Shown: positions 14,989 to 22,852 of the stretch, piece after piece
Layout of the letters: the number at the start of each line of letters is the position of its first letter
Position numbering within the stretch: the stretch's first letter is position 1
Notes under the pieces: generated by a model
The model's input: the letters and a program-made list of their open reading frames with translations, nothing else
Told to the model about the DNA's origin: nothing
The model's database searches: none
Translations under genes and position numbers: made by a program
Assembly: GCF_000971055.1 (NCBI RefSeq)
Contig: NZ_LARW01000045.1
Location: forward strand, 1-37,578
Source of the DNA: Sphingomonas sp. SRS2
Lineage (GTDB): Bacteria > Pseudomonadota > Alphaproteobacteria > Sphingomonadales > Sphingomonadaceae
DNA: 37,578 nucleotides
Direction: 5' to 3'

Positions 14989-15854
14989 CACAGCCCTCTG
15001 CCATTTCGCAGCACGGCAGCAATGAAAGCGCCTCAGATATGGTCCTGACGCCACCGCCTGCTCTGTCGATCGAAGAACAGGCCGCCATCTTCGCCAGGGC
15101 CCGTCGGCAGGCCAGCGGTTTCCCGGATTATCCCGGATCGCCGCCATTGAATCTCGACGATTCCTACGCGATTCAAAGCGCGGCCACCGCGCTCTGGCCC
15201 GATCCCGTGGCCGGGTGGAAAGTCGGGCGGATCTTACCGGAGCTTGCCCAGAGCCTGGGCGAGAAGCGGTTCATCGGACCGATTTTCGCGACGCAGATCG
15301 GAACTGCACGCAAGGATACGCCCTTTCCCGCCATAGAGGGCGGCTTTGCCGCTTTTGAGGCGGAACTTATCATTACCGTCGCAAGCGACTGTCCTCCCGA
15401 GAAGTTTGACTGGACGATCGAACAAGCGCTTGAGGTGGCCGGAGCGATGCATATCGGCGTCGAGATCGCAGGTAGTCCTCTCGCCTCGATCAACGACCTG
15501 GGCTCGTTCGCGACGATCGCGGCGTATGGCAACAATAATGGCCTGATCGTCGGCGCCGAAATCGTGGGCTGGCGCGATCGACCACTGGACTCCATCGGCT
15601 GCACAACGCGCATCGGAAGTTCCGTGGTGGGGACCGCCGCAGCGTCGGTTATTCCCGGCAGCCCACTGGGCGCATTTGCCTTTGCTCTCGGTCAGGCCGC
15701 TCGCCTTGGCCTGCCGCTTCGCAAGGGCATGCAGATATCGACCGGCGCGCTGACGGGCGTCCATACCGTGACGATCGGGCAAAGCTGCAATGCCGATTTC
15801 GGAGCGGACGGGCACATTACCTGCACGGTCGTCGCGGCCCAGCCCACCGGGTAG
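14985..15854 (+). CDS. 2-keto-4-pentenoate hydratase / FAH-superfamily protein (MhpD-like)
   Basis: Relatives hydrate 2-hydroxypenta-2,4-dienoate after meta-cleavage or act as decarboxylases of 4-oxalocrotonate. The 289-residue product shows the MhpD layout: GWKVGRILPELAQ, FIGPIFATQI, the metal-ligand strand AAFEAELIITVA, MHIGVEIAGSPLASINDLGS, and NNNGLIVGAEIVGW, ending with TGVHTVTIGQSCNADFG. The N-terminus has about 30 extra, poorly conserved residues. It is the last gene of the operon (ATGA overlap with the hydrolase). No extradiol dioxygenase, aldolase (MhpE) or dehydrogenase (MhpF) is present in the window, so the usual meta-cleavage role is not supported by context. Confidence 0.85.
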   Translation: MTQPSAISQHGSNESASDMVLTPPPALSIEEQAAIFARARRQASGFPDYPGSPPLNLDDSYAIQSAATALWPDPVAGWKVGRILPELAQSLGEKRFIGPIFATQIGTARKDTPFPAIEGGFAAFEAELIITVASDCPPEKFDWTIEQALEVAGAMHIGVEIAGSPLASINDLGSFATIAAYGNNNGLIVGAEIVGWRDRPLDSIGCTTRIGSSVVGTAAASVIPGSPLGAFAFALGQAARLGLPLRKGMQISTGALTGVHTVTIGQSCNADFGADGHITCTVVAAQPTG

Positions 15855-15998
15855 CGCCACCACAGGGCAGTCACGCCAATCACGGCTTGAGGCGCAGCGG
15901 CGGAACCACCATGTCGATTGTGAATGTCAACGGCGGTCGGATTTAGGCCAGTGTGGCGGCGTAATAGCAGACAATGGTGGTGCGCTGGGATGACATGC

Positions 15999-16022
15999 GA
16001 AGGGCCCCGATCGGGCCCCTTC
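15999..16022. terminator. Perfect 24-bp palindrome, probable bidirectional terminator
   Basis: GAAGGGCCCCGA (15999-16010) is followed directly by its exact reverse complement TCGGGCCCCTTC (16011-16022). This gives a stem of about 10 GC-rich pairs. It lies between the convergent hydratase operon (plus) and the 212-aa gene (minus). There is no long T tract on either side. Confidence 0.65.
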
Positions 16023-16056
16023 GTCGTCCGCCGGATCGGCATGTTGAGATCGCGCG

Positions 16057-16695
16057 CTATTTCCCATTTCCAAAATTGGGGAAGCCGTAATTCTGCGCGA
16101 CCAGCATGGTATGCGTGCCCGCGACATGGTTGACGACCTGGACGACCTCGCGGGTATAACGCAGCAGGTTGTACGGGTTCCGGTAAGACGCGCTGATCAG
16201 GATATCGAAGGCGTTCGAGCCGTGGATGATGCTCGCGCTGGTGAGCAGCAGCGGTAATTTCCCGCCGTCGAGGTTTTCGGTGATCCACCCGCGCGAGCGA
16301 TCGATGATCTCGGTGACGATGCGTTCCTGCGACGGCTCGGGCCCCGCGCGCGTTCCCTCCCAAATCAGCCGCTCCTCACGCATCGAGCCCAGATCGACCG
16401 ACACCGCAATCTTGCCCTGTTCGGGCAGGAGTATCTTCTCGGCATGGCCGCGCGGCCACAGCACTTCACCGATCGTGCCGTCGCTGATCAGCCGGGACAG
16501 CGCCCGCGCCACCGCCTGCCGCTCATTGTCGCTGAGGCCGGGCTCGCCGTCCTTCTCGAACCATTCGCGCAGCGAGGGGCTGTCCAGAAAGCTCTGCCGG
16601 TCGTGCAGACGCGGAAATTCGGATGCCAGGGCGCGGAGGATGCGTTCGGATGCGCTCGGGCGGCGTTCCGAAGCCGTATCGTCGGTGTCCTTCAT
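16057..16695 (-). CDS. Uncharacterised 212-aa protein, possibly Lrp/AsnC-related
   Basis: I do not recognise the protein by name. Its N-terminal 100 residues are helical and charged, with SLREWFEKDGEPGLSDNERQ and a following helix-turn-like ARALSRLISDGTIGEV that could be a winged helix. The last part, AFDILISASYRNPYNLLRYT followed by HVAGTHTMLVAQNYG, resembles the end of the Lrp/AsnC ligand-binding domain (alpha+beta sandwich), where FD, a helix and T-x-T-x-hydrophobic strands are typical. A DNA-binding or ligand-sensing role is therefore possible but unproven. It stands alone, convergent with the hydratase operon and downstream of alaS on the same strand, with 160 bases between. GGGA shortly before ATG 16695 supports the start. 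Confidence 0.75.
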   Translation of the reverse strand: MKDTDDTASERRPSASERILRALASEFPRLHDRQSFLDSPSLREWFEKDGEPGLSDNERQAVARALSRLISDGTIGEVLWPRGHAEKILLPEQGKIAVSVDLGSMREERLIWEGTRAGPEPSQERIVTEIIDRSRGWITENLDGGKLPLLLTSASIIHGSNAFDILISASYRNPYNLLRYTREVVQVVNHVAGTHTMLVAQNYGFPNFGNGK

Positions 16696-16855
16696 GTCAT
16701 TCCCGCATCAGAGTGTCTGTAACGTTGGTCAGCCGGCATATTATCACGCTGTTGCGCGTTCCTATGCACATATCTCGTCGCAATCGACAGACGACCGGTC
16801 AGCCCGACAAACCGCCGGCACGAACAAATCAGCCATGCTCGGCGGGATAGGCCCG

Positions 16856-19507
16856 TCAGGCGGAGGCGTTGGCTAGCATGTCGCGCACCGCCGCGACCGC
16901 CTCGGACGCCTTGCCGCCATCCGGGCCGCCACCCTGGGCCATATCCGGCCGGCCACCGCCGCCCTGCCCGCCAAGCGCCGCCACCGCCGCCTTGACGAGC
17001 TCGACCGCGCTGATCCGATCGATAAGGTCGCTGGTCACGCCCGCCGCGACGCTCGCGCGTCCATCGTTGATGCCGACGATCAGCGAAACCCCAGAACCGA
17101 GGCCGGCCTTGGCTTCGTCGACCAGCCCACGCAGGCCTTTGGGATCAAGTCCTTCAATGACTTGTGGCAGGAACTTCACACCCGCGACATCCTCTGGGCC
17201 GGCCTTTTCGGCCTTGCCGCCGCCGCCGAGCGCCAGCGCCTTTTTCGCGTCGGCAAGCTCGCGCTCAAGCTTGCGGCGCTCGTCGACCAGCGCGGCGATC
17301 CGCGCGGGAACGTCGTCGGGCGCGGTCTTCAGGGCGGCTGCGGCCTCCTTGAGCCGCTCGTCGCGATGGGTGAGCCACAACCGGGCCGCTTCCCCGGTCA
17401 GCGCCTCGATCCGGCGCACGCCGCTCGATACCGCGTTTTCCGAGATGATCTTGAACAGCGCGATATCGCCAAGTGCCGAAACATGGGTGCCGCCGCACAG
17501 CTCGACAGAATAGCTCTTGTCGTCGCCACGCCCCATCGACAGGACGCGGACCTCATCGCCATATTTCTCCCCGAACAGCGCCATTGCTCCGGCTTCGATC
17601 GCGGCGTCGGGGGTCATCAGCCGCGTCGACACATCGTCATTCTGTCGAATGTGCAGGTTCACCTCGGCCTCGACGGCCGCGATGTCTTCGGGAGTCAGCG
17701 CCTTCTGATGCGAGAAGTCGAAACGGAAACGATCTGCGGCGACGAGGCTACCCTTCTGAGTAACATGCCCGCCCAGACGGTTGCGCAATGCCGCATGCAG
17801 AAGGTGAGTCGCTGAATGATTGGCGCGGACCTGGGCGCGGCGCTCGGCGTCGACGATCAGGTGGAGCGCGTCGCCGGGCTTCACGCTACCGCTCACTATC
17901 TTGCCGCGGTGCGCGTGGACGCGGCCCAGCGGTTTGGCGGTGTCGCTGATCTCTATGACGAGGCCATTATCGCCGGTAATCCGGCCGGCATCGCCCATTT
18001 GTCCGCCGCTTTCGCCATAGAAGGGAGTCTGGTTGGTGACGAGGACGATCTCGTCGCCCGCGCCGGCGCCGTCGACCCGCTTGCCGTCCTTGACGATCGC
18101 GAGCAGCTGGCCGTCGCCTTCCTCGCTGACATAGCCGGTGAACTCGGTGCCGCCATGCTCCTCGGCGATATCGAACCATATTTCGTCCGAAGCCTTTTCG
18201 CCCGACCCCTTCCAGGCGGCGCGCGCGGCGGCCTTCTGCTCGGCCATCGCCGCGTCGAAGCCGGCGCGATCGACGGCGAGGTCCTGCGCGCGCAAGGCGT
18301 CCTCGGTCAGGTCATAGGGAAAACCGAACGTGTCGTAGAGCTTGAACGCGACAGCACCGGGCAGGACGTCGCCAGCCTTCATGCCCCCGGTCGCTTCGTC
18401 GAGCAGGCGCAGGCCGTTGGCAAGCGTCTGGCGGAAACGGGTTTCCTCGAGCTTCAGCGTCTCCTCGATCAGCGGCTGCGCGCGGACGAGATCGGGATAG
18501 GCAGCGCCCATTTCGGCGACGAGGCTGGGAACCAGGCGATGCATCAGCGGCTCGGCCGCGCCCAGCAGATGCGCATGGCGCATCGCGCGGCGCATGATCC
18601 GGCGCAGCACATAACCGCGGCCCTCATTGGCGGGCAGCACGCCGTCGGCGACAAGGAAGCCGGCAGCACGCAGATGATCGGCGATCACCCGGTGCGACGC
18701 CTTGTTCGCGCCGTCGATCGCTGTCCTCGTGAACTCACCCGATGCGGCGATCAGCGCCTTGAAAGTATCGGTGTCGTAATTGTCGTGCACGCCCTGCAGC
18801 ACCGCCGCGACCCGCTCGAGCCCCATGCCAGTGTCGATCGACGGCCTGGGAAGATCGATCCTCGTGTCCTTGTCGACCTGCTCATATTGCATGAAGACGA
18901 GGTTCCAGATTTCGACGAAGCGGTCGCCATCCTCATCGGGGCTGCCGGGAGGGCCGCCCGGGATGTGCGCGCCATGATCGTAGAATATCTCGGAACAGGG
19001 ACCGCAGGGGCCGGTGTCACCCATCGACCAGAAATTGTCAGAGGTAGCGATCCGTATTATCCGGCTCTCCGGAATACCGATATTCTTCCAAAGGCCATAG
19101 GCTTCGTCATCGGTATGATAGACGGTGACGGTCAGTTTGTCGGCCGGGATGCCCCAGGTGCCGGTCAGCAGGCTCCAGGCGAGGCTGATCGCGCGTTCCT
19201 TGAAATAGTCGCCGAACGAGAAGTTGCCGAGCATCTCGAAGAAAGTGTGGTGCCGGGCGGTGTAGCCGACATTGTCGAGATCGTTGTGCTTGCCGCCCGC
19301 GCGCACGCATTTCTGCGACGAGGCCGCGGTCGAATAGGGCCGGGTTTCGAGTCCGGTGAAGACGTTCTTGAACGGGACCATTCCCGCATTGACGAACATC
19401 AGCGTGGGATCGTTATGCGGCACCAGCGGCGCGGAAGGCACGGGCGCGTGCCCCTCCTTCGCGAAGTGGTCGAGGAAAGAGCGGCGGATGTCGTTGGTCG
19501 ATGTCAT
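16856..19507 (-). CDS. alaS: Alanyl-tRNA synthetase
   Basis: Charges tRNA-Ala with alanine and edits mischarged serine or glycine. At 883 residues it has the normal bacterial length. The N-terminal class II domain carries [20 protein letters not shown] and [17 protein letters not shown]. The editing domain shows the zinc-binding HSATH (within [12 protein letters not shown]) and the downstream CGGTH. The C-terminal Ala domain is glycine-rich ([16 protein letters not shown]), ending in a helix. The gene is preceded on the same strand by the nitronate monooxygenase-like gene (47-bp gap). It marks the start of the conserved chromosomal backbone to the right of the accessory region. Confidence 0.98.
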   Translation of the reverse strand: MTSTNDIRRSFLDHFAKEGHAPVPSAPLVPHNDPTLMFVNAGMVPFKNVFTGLETRPYSTAASSQKCVRAGGKHNDLDNVGYTARHHTFFEMLGNFSFGDYFKERAISLAWSLLTGTWGIPADKLTVTVYHTDDEAYGLWKNIGIPESRIIRIATSDNFWSMGDTGPCGPCSEIFYDHGAHIPGGPPGSPDEDGDRFVEIWNLVFMQYEQVDKDTRIDLPRPSIDTGMGLERVAAVLQGVHDNYDTDTFKALIAASGEFTRTAIDGANKASHRVIADHLRAAGFLVADGVLPANEGRGYVLRRIMRRAMRHAHLLGAAEPLMHRLVPSLVAEMGAAYPDLVRAQPLIEETLKLEETRFRQTLANGLRLLDEATGGMKAGDVLPGAVAFKLYDTFGFPYDLTEDALRAQDLAVDRAGFDAAMAEQKAAARAAWKGSGEKASDEIWFDIAEEHGGTEFTGYVSEEGDGQLLAIVKDGKRVDGAGAGDEIVLVTNQTPFYGESGGQMGDAGRITGDNGLVIEISDTAKPLGRVHAHRGKIVSGSVKPGDALHLIVDAERRAQVRANHSATHLLHAALRNRLGGHVTQKGSLVAADRFRFDFSHQKALTPEDIAAVEAEVNLHIRQNDDVSTRLMTPDAAIEAGAMALFGEKYGDEVRVLSMGRGDDKSYSVELCGGTHVSALGDIALFKIISENAVSSGVRRIEALTGEAARLWLTHRDERLKEAAAALKTAPDDVPARIAALVDERRKLERELADAKKALALGGGGKAEKAGPEDVAGVKFLPQVIEGLDPKGLRGLVDEAKAGLGSGVSLIVGINDGRASVAAGVTSDLIDRISAVELVKAAVAALGGQGGGGRPDMAQGGGPDGGKASEAVAAVRDMLANASA

Positions 19508-19554
19508 GAGGGGGACTTAGGCGAGAGGGGGCGGCACCTCAAGCGCTTCGGCGC

Positions 19555-20610
19555 TCAACGGGCGCGTTCGGTCTCGCGTTTCAGGGTCTCGACAAGATCG
19601 GCGGCGGGCATGGCGCGTGCCAGCGGAGCACCCTGCCCCGCCCATTGCGCGCCATAGCCATAGTCTCCACGCGCTTTGGCCGCGGCGTTCAGCGCTTTGC
19701 CGAGGTCATAGGCGATCGGATAGGCGGGCACGTCCAAGTCGGGCACTTCCGTACCCAGGCTGGTGAAACGATTAGCCAGACAGCGCGCCGGTCGCCCCGA
19801 AACAACCCGTGTCATCACGCTATGATGAGCAGCGTCTCCGGCGAGCGCGGTGCGATATCCGGCATCGGCGAGACTTTCGTCGGTGGCGATGAAGGCGGTG
19901 CCGAGTTGCGCGGCGGCCGCACCGAGGTCGAGCATGGCGGCGATTCCCGCGCCGTCCATGATGCCGCCGGCCGCGATCACCGGAACGTCGAGCGCGCGGA
20001 CGAGGATGCGGGTCAGGGCGACGATGCCGAGGTGATCGTCATGCGCATCGGGATCGAACACGCCGCGATGTCCGCCGGCCTCCCACCCCTGCGCAACCAC
20101 GGCGTCGACGCCCGCCGCGACGATCGACCGGGCTTCGGCGATATTGGTGGCCGAGGCCATCAGATAGATGCCCGCATCCTTCAGCGCCCGGATGGCGGGA
20201 GCGCCCGGCAGGCCGAAATGAAAGCTCACCGCCGCCGGGCGCTCGCTGAGAAGCATCGCCAGCATGGCGTCATCCTCGATGAAGCTACGGTATATCTCGG
20301 TAAGAGATTCCGGCGGGGACGCGCCGAGGGCTTCGAATTCCGGACGCAGCCTTTCGATCCATCGGCTCTCCACGACGGCGTCGGCGATCGCTGGCCGATG
20401 GCAGAAGAGGTTGACGTTGAAAGTACCGGAACAACGTTCGCGCACCGCCGCAATCATCGCCCGTGCGCCTTCGGCGTCGCTCGCGCCGACCGCGATCGAG
20501 CCCAGTGCGCCACTTTGCGATACCGCTGCTGCCATGGCCGGCGTCGACACGCCCGCCATCGGCGCCTGGATCAGGGGAAAGGCAAGCTGGAGGTGCTCAA
20601 CGAAGCTCAT
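19555..20610 (-). CDS. Nitronate monooxygenase-like FMN protein (2-nitropropane dioxygenase family)
   Basis: Members are FMN TIM barrels that oxidise nitronates such as propionate 3-nitronate, or act as enoyl reductase-like proteins. The 351-residue product begins with the typical FPLIQAPMAGVSTPAMAAAV. It continues with VSFHFGLPGAPAI, VAQGWEAGGHRG (catalytic His and FMN phosphate region), the strand DVPVIAAGGIMDG and GTAFIATDES, all characteristic positions of the family. The gene is in line with GST and alaS on the minus strand (24 and 47 base gaps), forming a possible transcription unit. The specific substrate is unknown; nitronate detoxification is the default inference. Confidence 0.88.
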   Translation of the reverse strand: MSFVEHLQLAFPLIQAPMAGVSTPAMAAAVSQSGALGSIAVGASDAEGARAMIAAVRERCSGTFNVNLFCHRPAIADAVVESRWIERLRPEFEALGASPPESLTEIYRSFIEDDAMLAMLLSERPAAVSFHFGLPGAPAIRALKDAGIYLMASATNIAEARSIVAAGVDAVVAQGWEAGGHRGVFDPDAHDDHLGIVALTRILVRALDVPVIAAGGIMDGAGIAAMLDLGAAAAQLGTAFIATDESLADAGYRTALAGDAAHHSVMTRVVSGRPARCLANRFTSLGTEVPDLDVPAYPIAYDLGKALNAAAKARGDYGYGAQWAGQGAPLARAMPAADLVETLKRETERAR

Positions 20611-20634
20611 CGAGCCACCGGTTCCGGGATTGTC

Positions 20635-21264
20635 TCAGGCATAGGCATAGGGCCCGCCCTTCGCCAGCGCCGCCTGATAGGCGGGCCGGGCATGAATGCG
20701 GGTGAGCCAGTCGATGATCGTGGGACGCTTGCCGTCCAGCTTCAGCCGGGCGCGCGCGGCTTCGAGCGGAAAACTCATCATGATGTCGGCAGCGGTGAAC
20801 TCGGGTCCCGCGAACCAGGCGCGCTGACTGAGCTCGGCCTCGACATAGTCGATATGGGTCATGGCGAACTTCGTGACGAAGCTCCGGGCGGGCCAACCGA
20901 ACGGCCCCATTTTTCCGATCACCAACGCCAGCAGCATGGGCGGCATCAGTGAGCCCTCGGCATAATCGAGGAAATAACGCCAACGCAGTGCGCCATCGGA
21001 ATCCTCCGGTGGGCCGAGCGGACCACCCTTGGCCAGGGCGATGAGATATTCGATTATCGTCGCGGTTTCCGCGATGATGCGGCCTTGATGCTCGATGACC
21101 GGCGACTTGCCGAGTGGATGGATTTTCCGCAATTCGGGCGGCGCGAGCATCGTCTTCCTGTCACGCTCGTAGCGCGTGACCGTATAGGGAAGCCCCAGTT
21201 CCTCGAGCAGCCACAGCACCCGTTGCGATCGTGAATTTTCGAGATGGTGAACGATAATGGCCAT
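20635..21264 (-). CDS. Glutathione S-transferase family protein
   Basis: The 209-residue cytosolic protein has an N-terminal thioredoxin-like domain (IIVHHLENSRSQRVLWLLEE, then LGKSPVIEHQGRIIAETATI with the cis-Pro and the ES/ET glutathione-binding pair) and an all-helical C-terminal domain. The SRSQR segment supplies the Ser typical of beta/theta-like bacterial GSTs. I take ATG 21264, preceded by a GGAG, over the upstream ATG 21294, because MAIIVHHLENS is a normal GST N-terminus. It lies between the VOC gene (43 bp upstream) and the nitronate monooxygenase gene (24 bp downstream). It likely conjugates or reduces electrophiles; the substrate is not deducible. Confidence 0.92.
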   Translation of the reverse strand: MAIIVHHLENSRSQRVLWLLEELGLPYTVTRYERDRKTMLAPPELRKIHPLGKSPVIEHQGRIIAETATIIEYLIALAKGGPLGPPEDSDGALRWRYFLDYAEGSLMPPMLLALVIGKMGPFGWPARSFVTKFAMTHIDYVEAELSQRAWFAGPEFTAADIMMSFPLEAARARLKLDGKRPTIIDWLTRIHARPAYQAALAKGGPYAYA

Positions 21265-21306
21265 AGGTCCCGGCTCCCCTGAGAAGAGAGCCAAGACCCC
21301 GCCCCG

Positions 21307-21651
21307 TCAGCCTGGCTCGTTCACATAGACCGCAAGTTCGTTACCGGAAGGTTCGCGGAAGTGGAAGCGGCGGCCGCCGGGAAAGGCGAAGATCGGCCGG
21401 ACGATCACGCCACCCGCCGCCTCGACCGAGGCTTGCGCAGCTTCGAGATCGTCCACCTCGATCACCGCGAGCGGCCCCGTCGTCGCCTCGGCGGCATCGC
21501 CGTTGAGGCCAAGGTCGGTCCCCTGCCCCATCGTCGCGGCATAATCGGGCCCGAAAGCGGTCAGCGACCAGCCAAAGGCCCGTTCGAAGAAGGCCTTGCT
21601 GCCGGCGGTGTCGCCAACCGGCAGCTCGACATAGTTAAGGCGTGCTGGCAT
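21307..21651 (-). CDS. VOC (glyoxalase/bleomycin resistance) family protein
   Basis: The 114-residue single-domain protein shows the betaalphabetabetabeta modules of the vicinal oxygen chelate fold: LNYVELPVGDTAGSKAFFER, PLAVIEVDDLEAAQASVEAA, then GGRRFHFREPSGNELAVY. Candidate metal or ligand residues are His in RFHFREPSGNE and the downstream Glu. It follows recA after only 10 bases on the same strand and precedes the GST gene. Members include glyoxalases, fosfomycin-resistance enzymes and simple binding proteins; the exact reaction cannot be assigned. Confidence 0.88.
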   Translation of the reverse strand: MPARLNYVELPVGDTAGSKAFFERAFGWSLTAFGPDYAATMGQGTDLGLNGDAAEATTGPLAVIEVDDLEAAQASVEAAGGVIVRPIFAFPGGRRFHFREPSGNELAVYVNEPG

Positions 21652-21661
21652 CGACCTCGCC

Positions 21662-22735
21662 TCAGACGTCGTCGTCTTCCGACGGTCCGGCCATCAACGC
21701 CTCGCCGACATCGTCGCTCTTGCCCCGGATCGCAGCTTCGAGCTTCGCCGCGAGCTCCGGATTTTCACGGAGGAACGTCTTGGAATTCTCGCGACCCTGG
21801 CCGATGCGCACCGAATCATAGCTGAACCATGCGCCGGACTTCTCGACGAAGCCGGCCTTGACTCCAAGATCGATAAGCTCGCCGACCTTCGACACGCCCT
21901 CGCCATACATGATGTCGAACTCGACCTGCTTGAACGGCGGCGCGACCTTGTTCTTGACCACCTTCACGCGGGTGGCGTTGCCGACCACTTCGTCACGATC
22001 CTTGATCGCGCCGGTGCGGCGGATATCGAGGCGGACCGAGGCATAGAATTTCAGCGCGTTGCCGCCGGTCGTCGTTTCGGGCGAGCCGTACATCACGCCG
22101 ATCTTCATGCGGATCTGGTTGATGAAGATGACGAGGCACTTGGAACGGCTGATCGAGCCGGTGATCTTGCGCAGCGCCTGACTCATCAGGCGAGCCTGAA
22201 GACCGACATGGCTGTCGCCCATCTCCCCCTCGATCTCGGCACGGGGAACAAGTGCCGCGACCGAATCGATCACCAGCACGTCGATCGCATTCGAGCGGAC
22301 CAGCGTATCGGCGATTTCCAGCGCCTGTTCGCCCGTGTCGGGCTGCGAGACGATCAGTTCGTCGATGTTGACGCCGAGCTTCTTGGCATAAACCGGGTCG
22401 AGCGCATGTTCGGCGTCGATGAAGGCCGCGGTGCCGCCGGCCTTTTGTGTCTCGGCAATGGCATGGAGCGCCAGCGTCGTCTTGCCCGAGCTTTCTGGGC
22501 CGAAAATCTCGACGACGCGGCCCTTTGGCAGGCCGCCGATGCCCAGTGCGATATCGAGTCCGAGCGATCCGGTCGAAATCGCCTCGACCTGCATCGCTTC
22601 CCGCGAGCCGAGTTTCATTGCCGAGCCCTTGCCGAAGGCGCGATCGATCTGCGCCAATGCGGCTTCCAGAGCCTTCTGTCTGTCCATATTCGCCGCGTCC
22701 TTCTCGGATCCGATGAGCTTTAACTGAGCCGCCAT
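21662..22735 (-). CDS. recA: Recombinase RecA
   Basis: RecA forms filaments on single-stranded DNA for homologous recombination and SOS induction through LexA cleavage. The product has 357 residues from ATG 22735, which is preceded by GGGAG with good spacing; a longer reading from 22825 would translate the control region. Walker A is GPESSGKTT (79-87). Walker B lies in [11 protein letters not shown], with loop L1 [18 protein letters not shown] and L2 containing [20 protein letters not shown]. The acidic tail ends SEDDDV. A candidate LexA site is centred about 80 bases upstream of the start. Confidence 0.98.
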   Translation of the reverse strand: MAAQLKLIGSEKDAANMDRQKALEAALAQIDRAFGKGSAMKLGSREAMQVEAISTGSLGLDIALGIGGLPKGRVVEIFGPESSGKTTLALHAIAETQKAGGTAAFIDAEHALDPVYAKKLGVNIDELIVSQPDTGEQALEIADTLVRSNAIDVLVIDSVAALVPRAEIEGEMGDSHVGLQARLMSQALRKITGSISRSKCLVIFINQIRMKIGVMYGSPETTTGGNALKFYASVRLDIRRTGAIKDRDEVVGNATRVKVVKNKVAPPFKQVEFDIMYGEGVSKVGELIDLGVKAGFVEKSGAWFSYDSVRIGQGRENSKTFLRENPELAAKLEAAIRGKSDDVGEALMAGPSEDDDV

Positions 22736-22808
22736 TGCGTTCACTCCCTCGTAGATCGGGTGACCCGAACGTTCAAACTGGAAGTTGTGTACGCAGAATG
22801 TTCCAAAA

Positions 22809-22823
22809 GAACAAGAGGGAAAC
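22809..22823. promoter_or_regulatory. Candidate LexA (SOS) box upstream of recA
   Basis: Read on the minus strand the site is GTTTCCCTCTTGTTC. It matches the alphaproteobacterial consensus GTTC-N7-GTTC at seven of eight defined positions. It lies 74-88 bases upstream of the recA ATG. The surrounding 60 bases contain additional GTTC/GAAC half-sites, for example GTTCCAAAAGAAC just beside it. Confidence 0.55.
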
Positions 22824-22852
22824 ATTCTTGTTCTGTTCTGTATCGCGAGAGC

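Noticed and set aside
15855-15998. Short open frame beginning ATGTCGATTGTG between the hydratase gene and the palindrome
   Set aside because: Only about a dozen codons, with no ribosome binding site.
17816-19657. 613-codon open frame on the plus strand opposite alaS
   Set aside because: It is fully antisense to a clear alanyl-tRNA synthetase. High GC at third positions routinely leaves such open frames; the translation has no recognisable domain.
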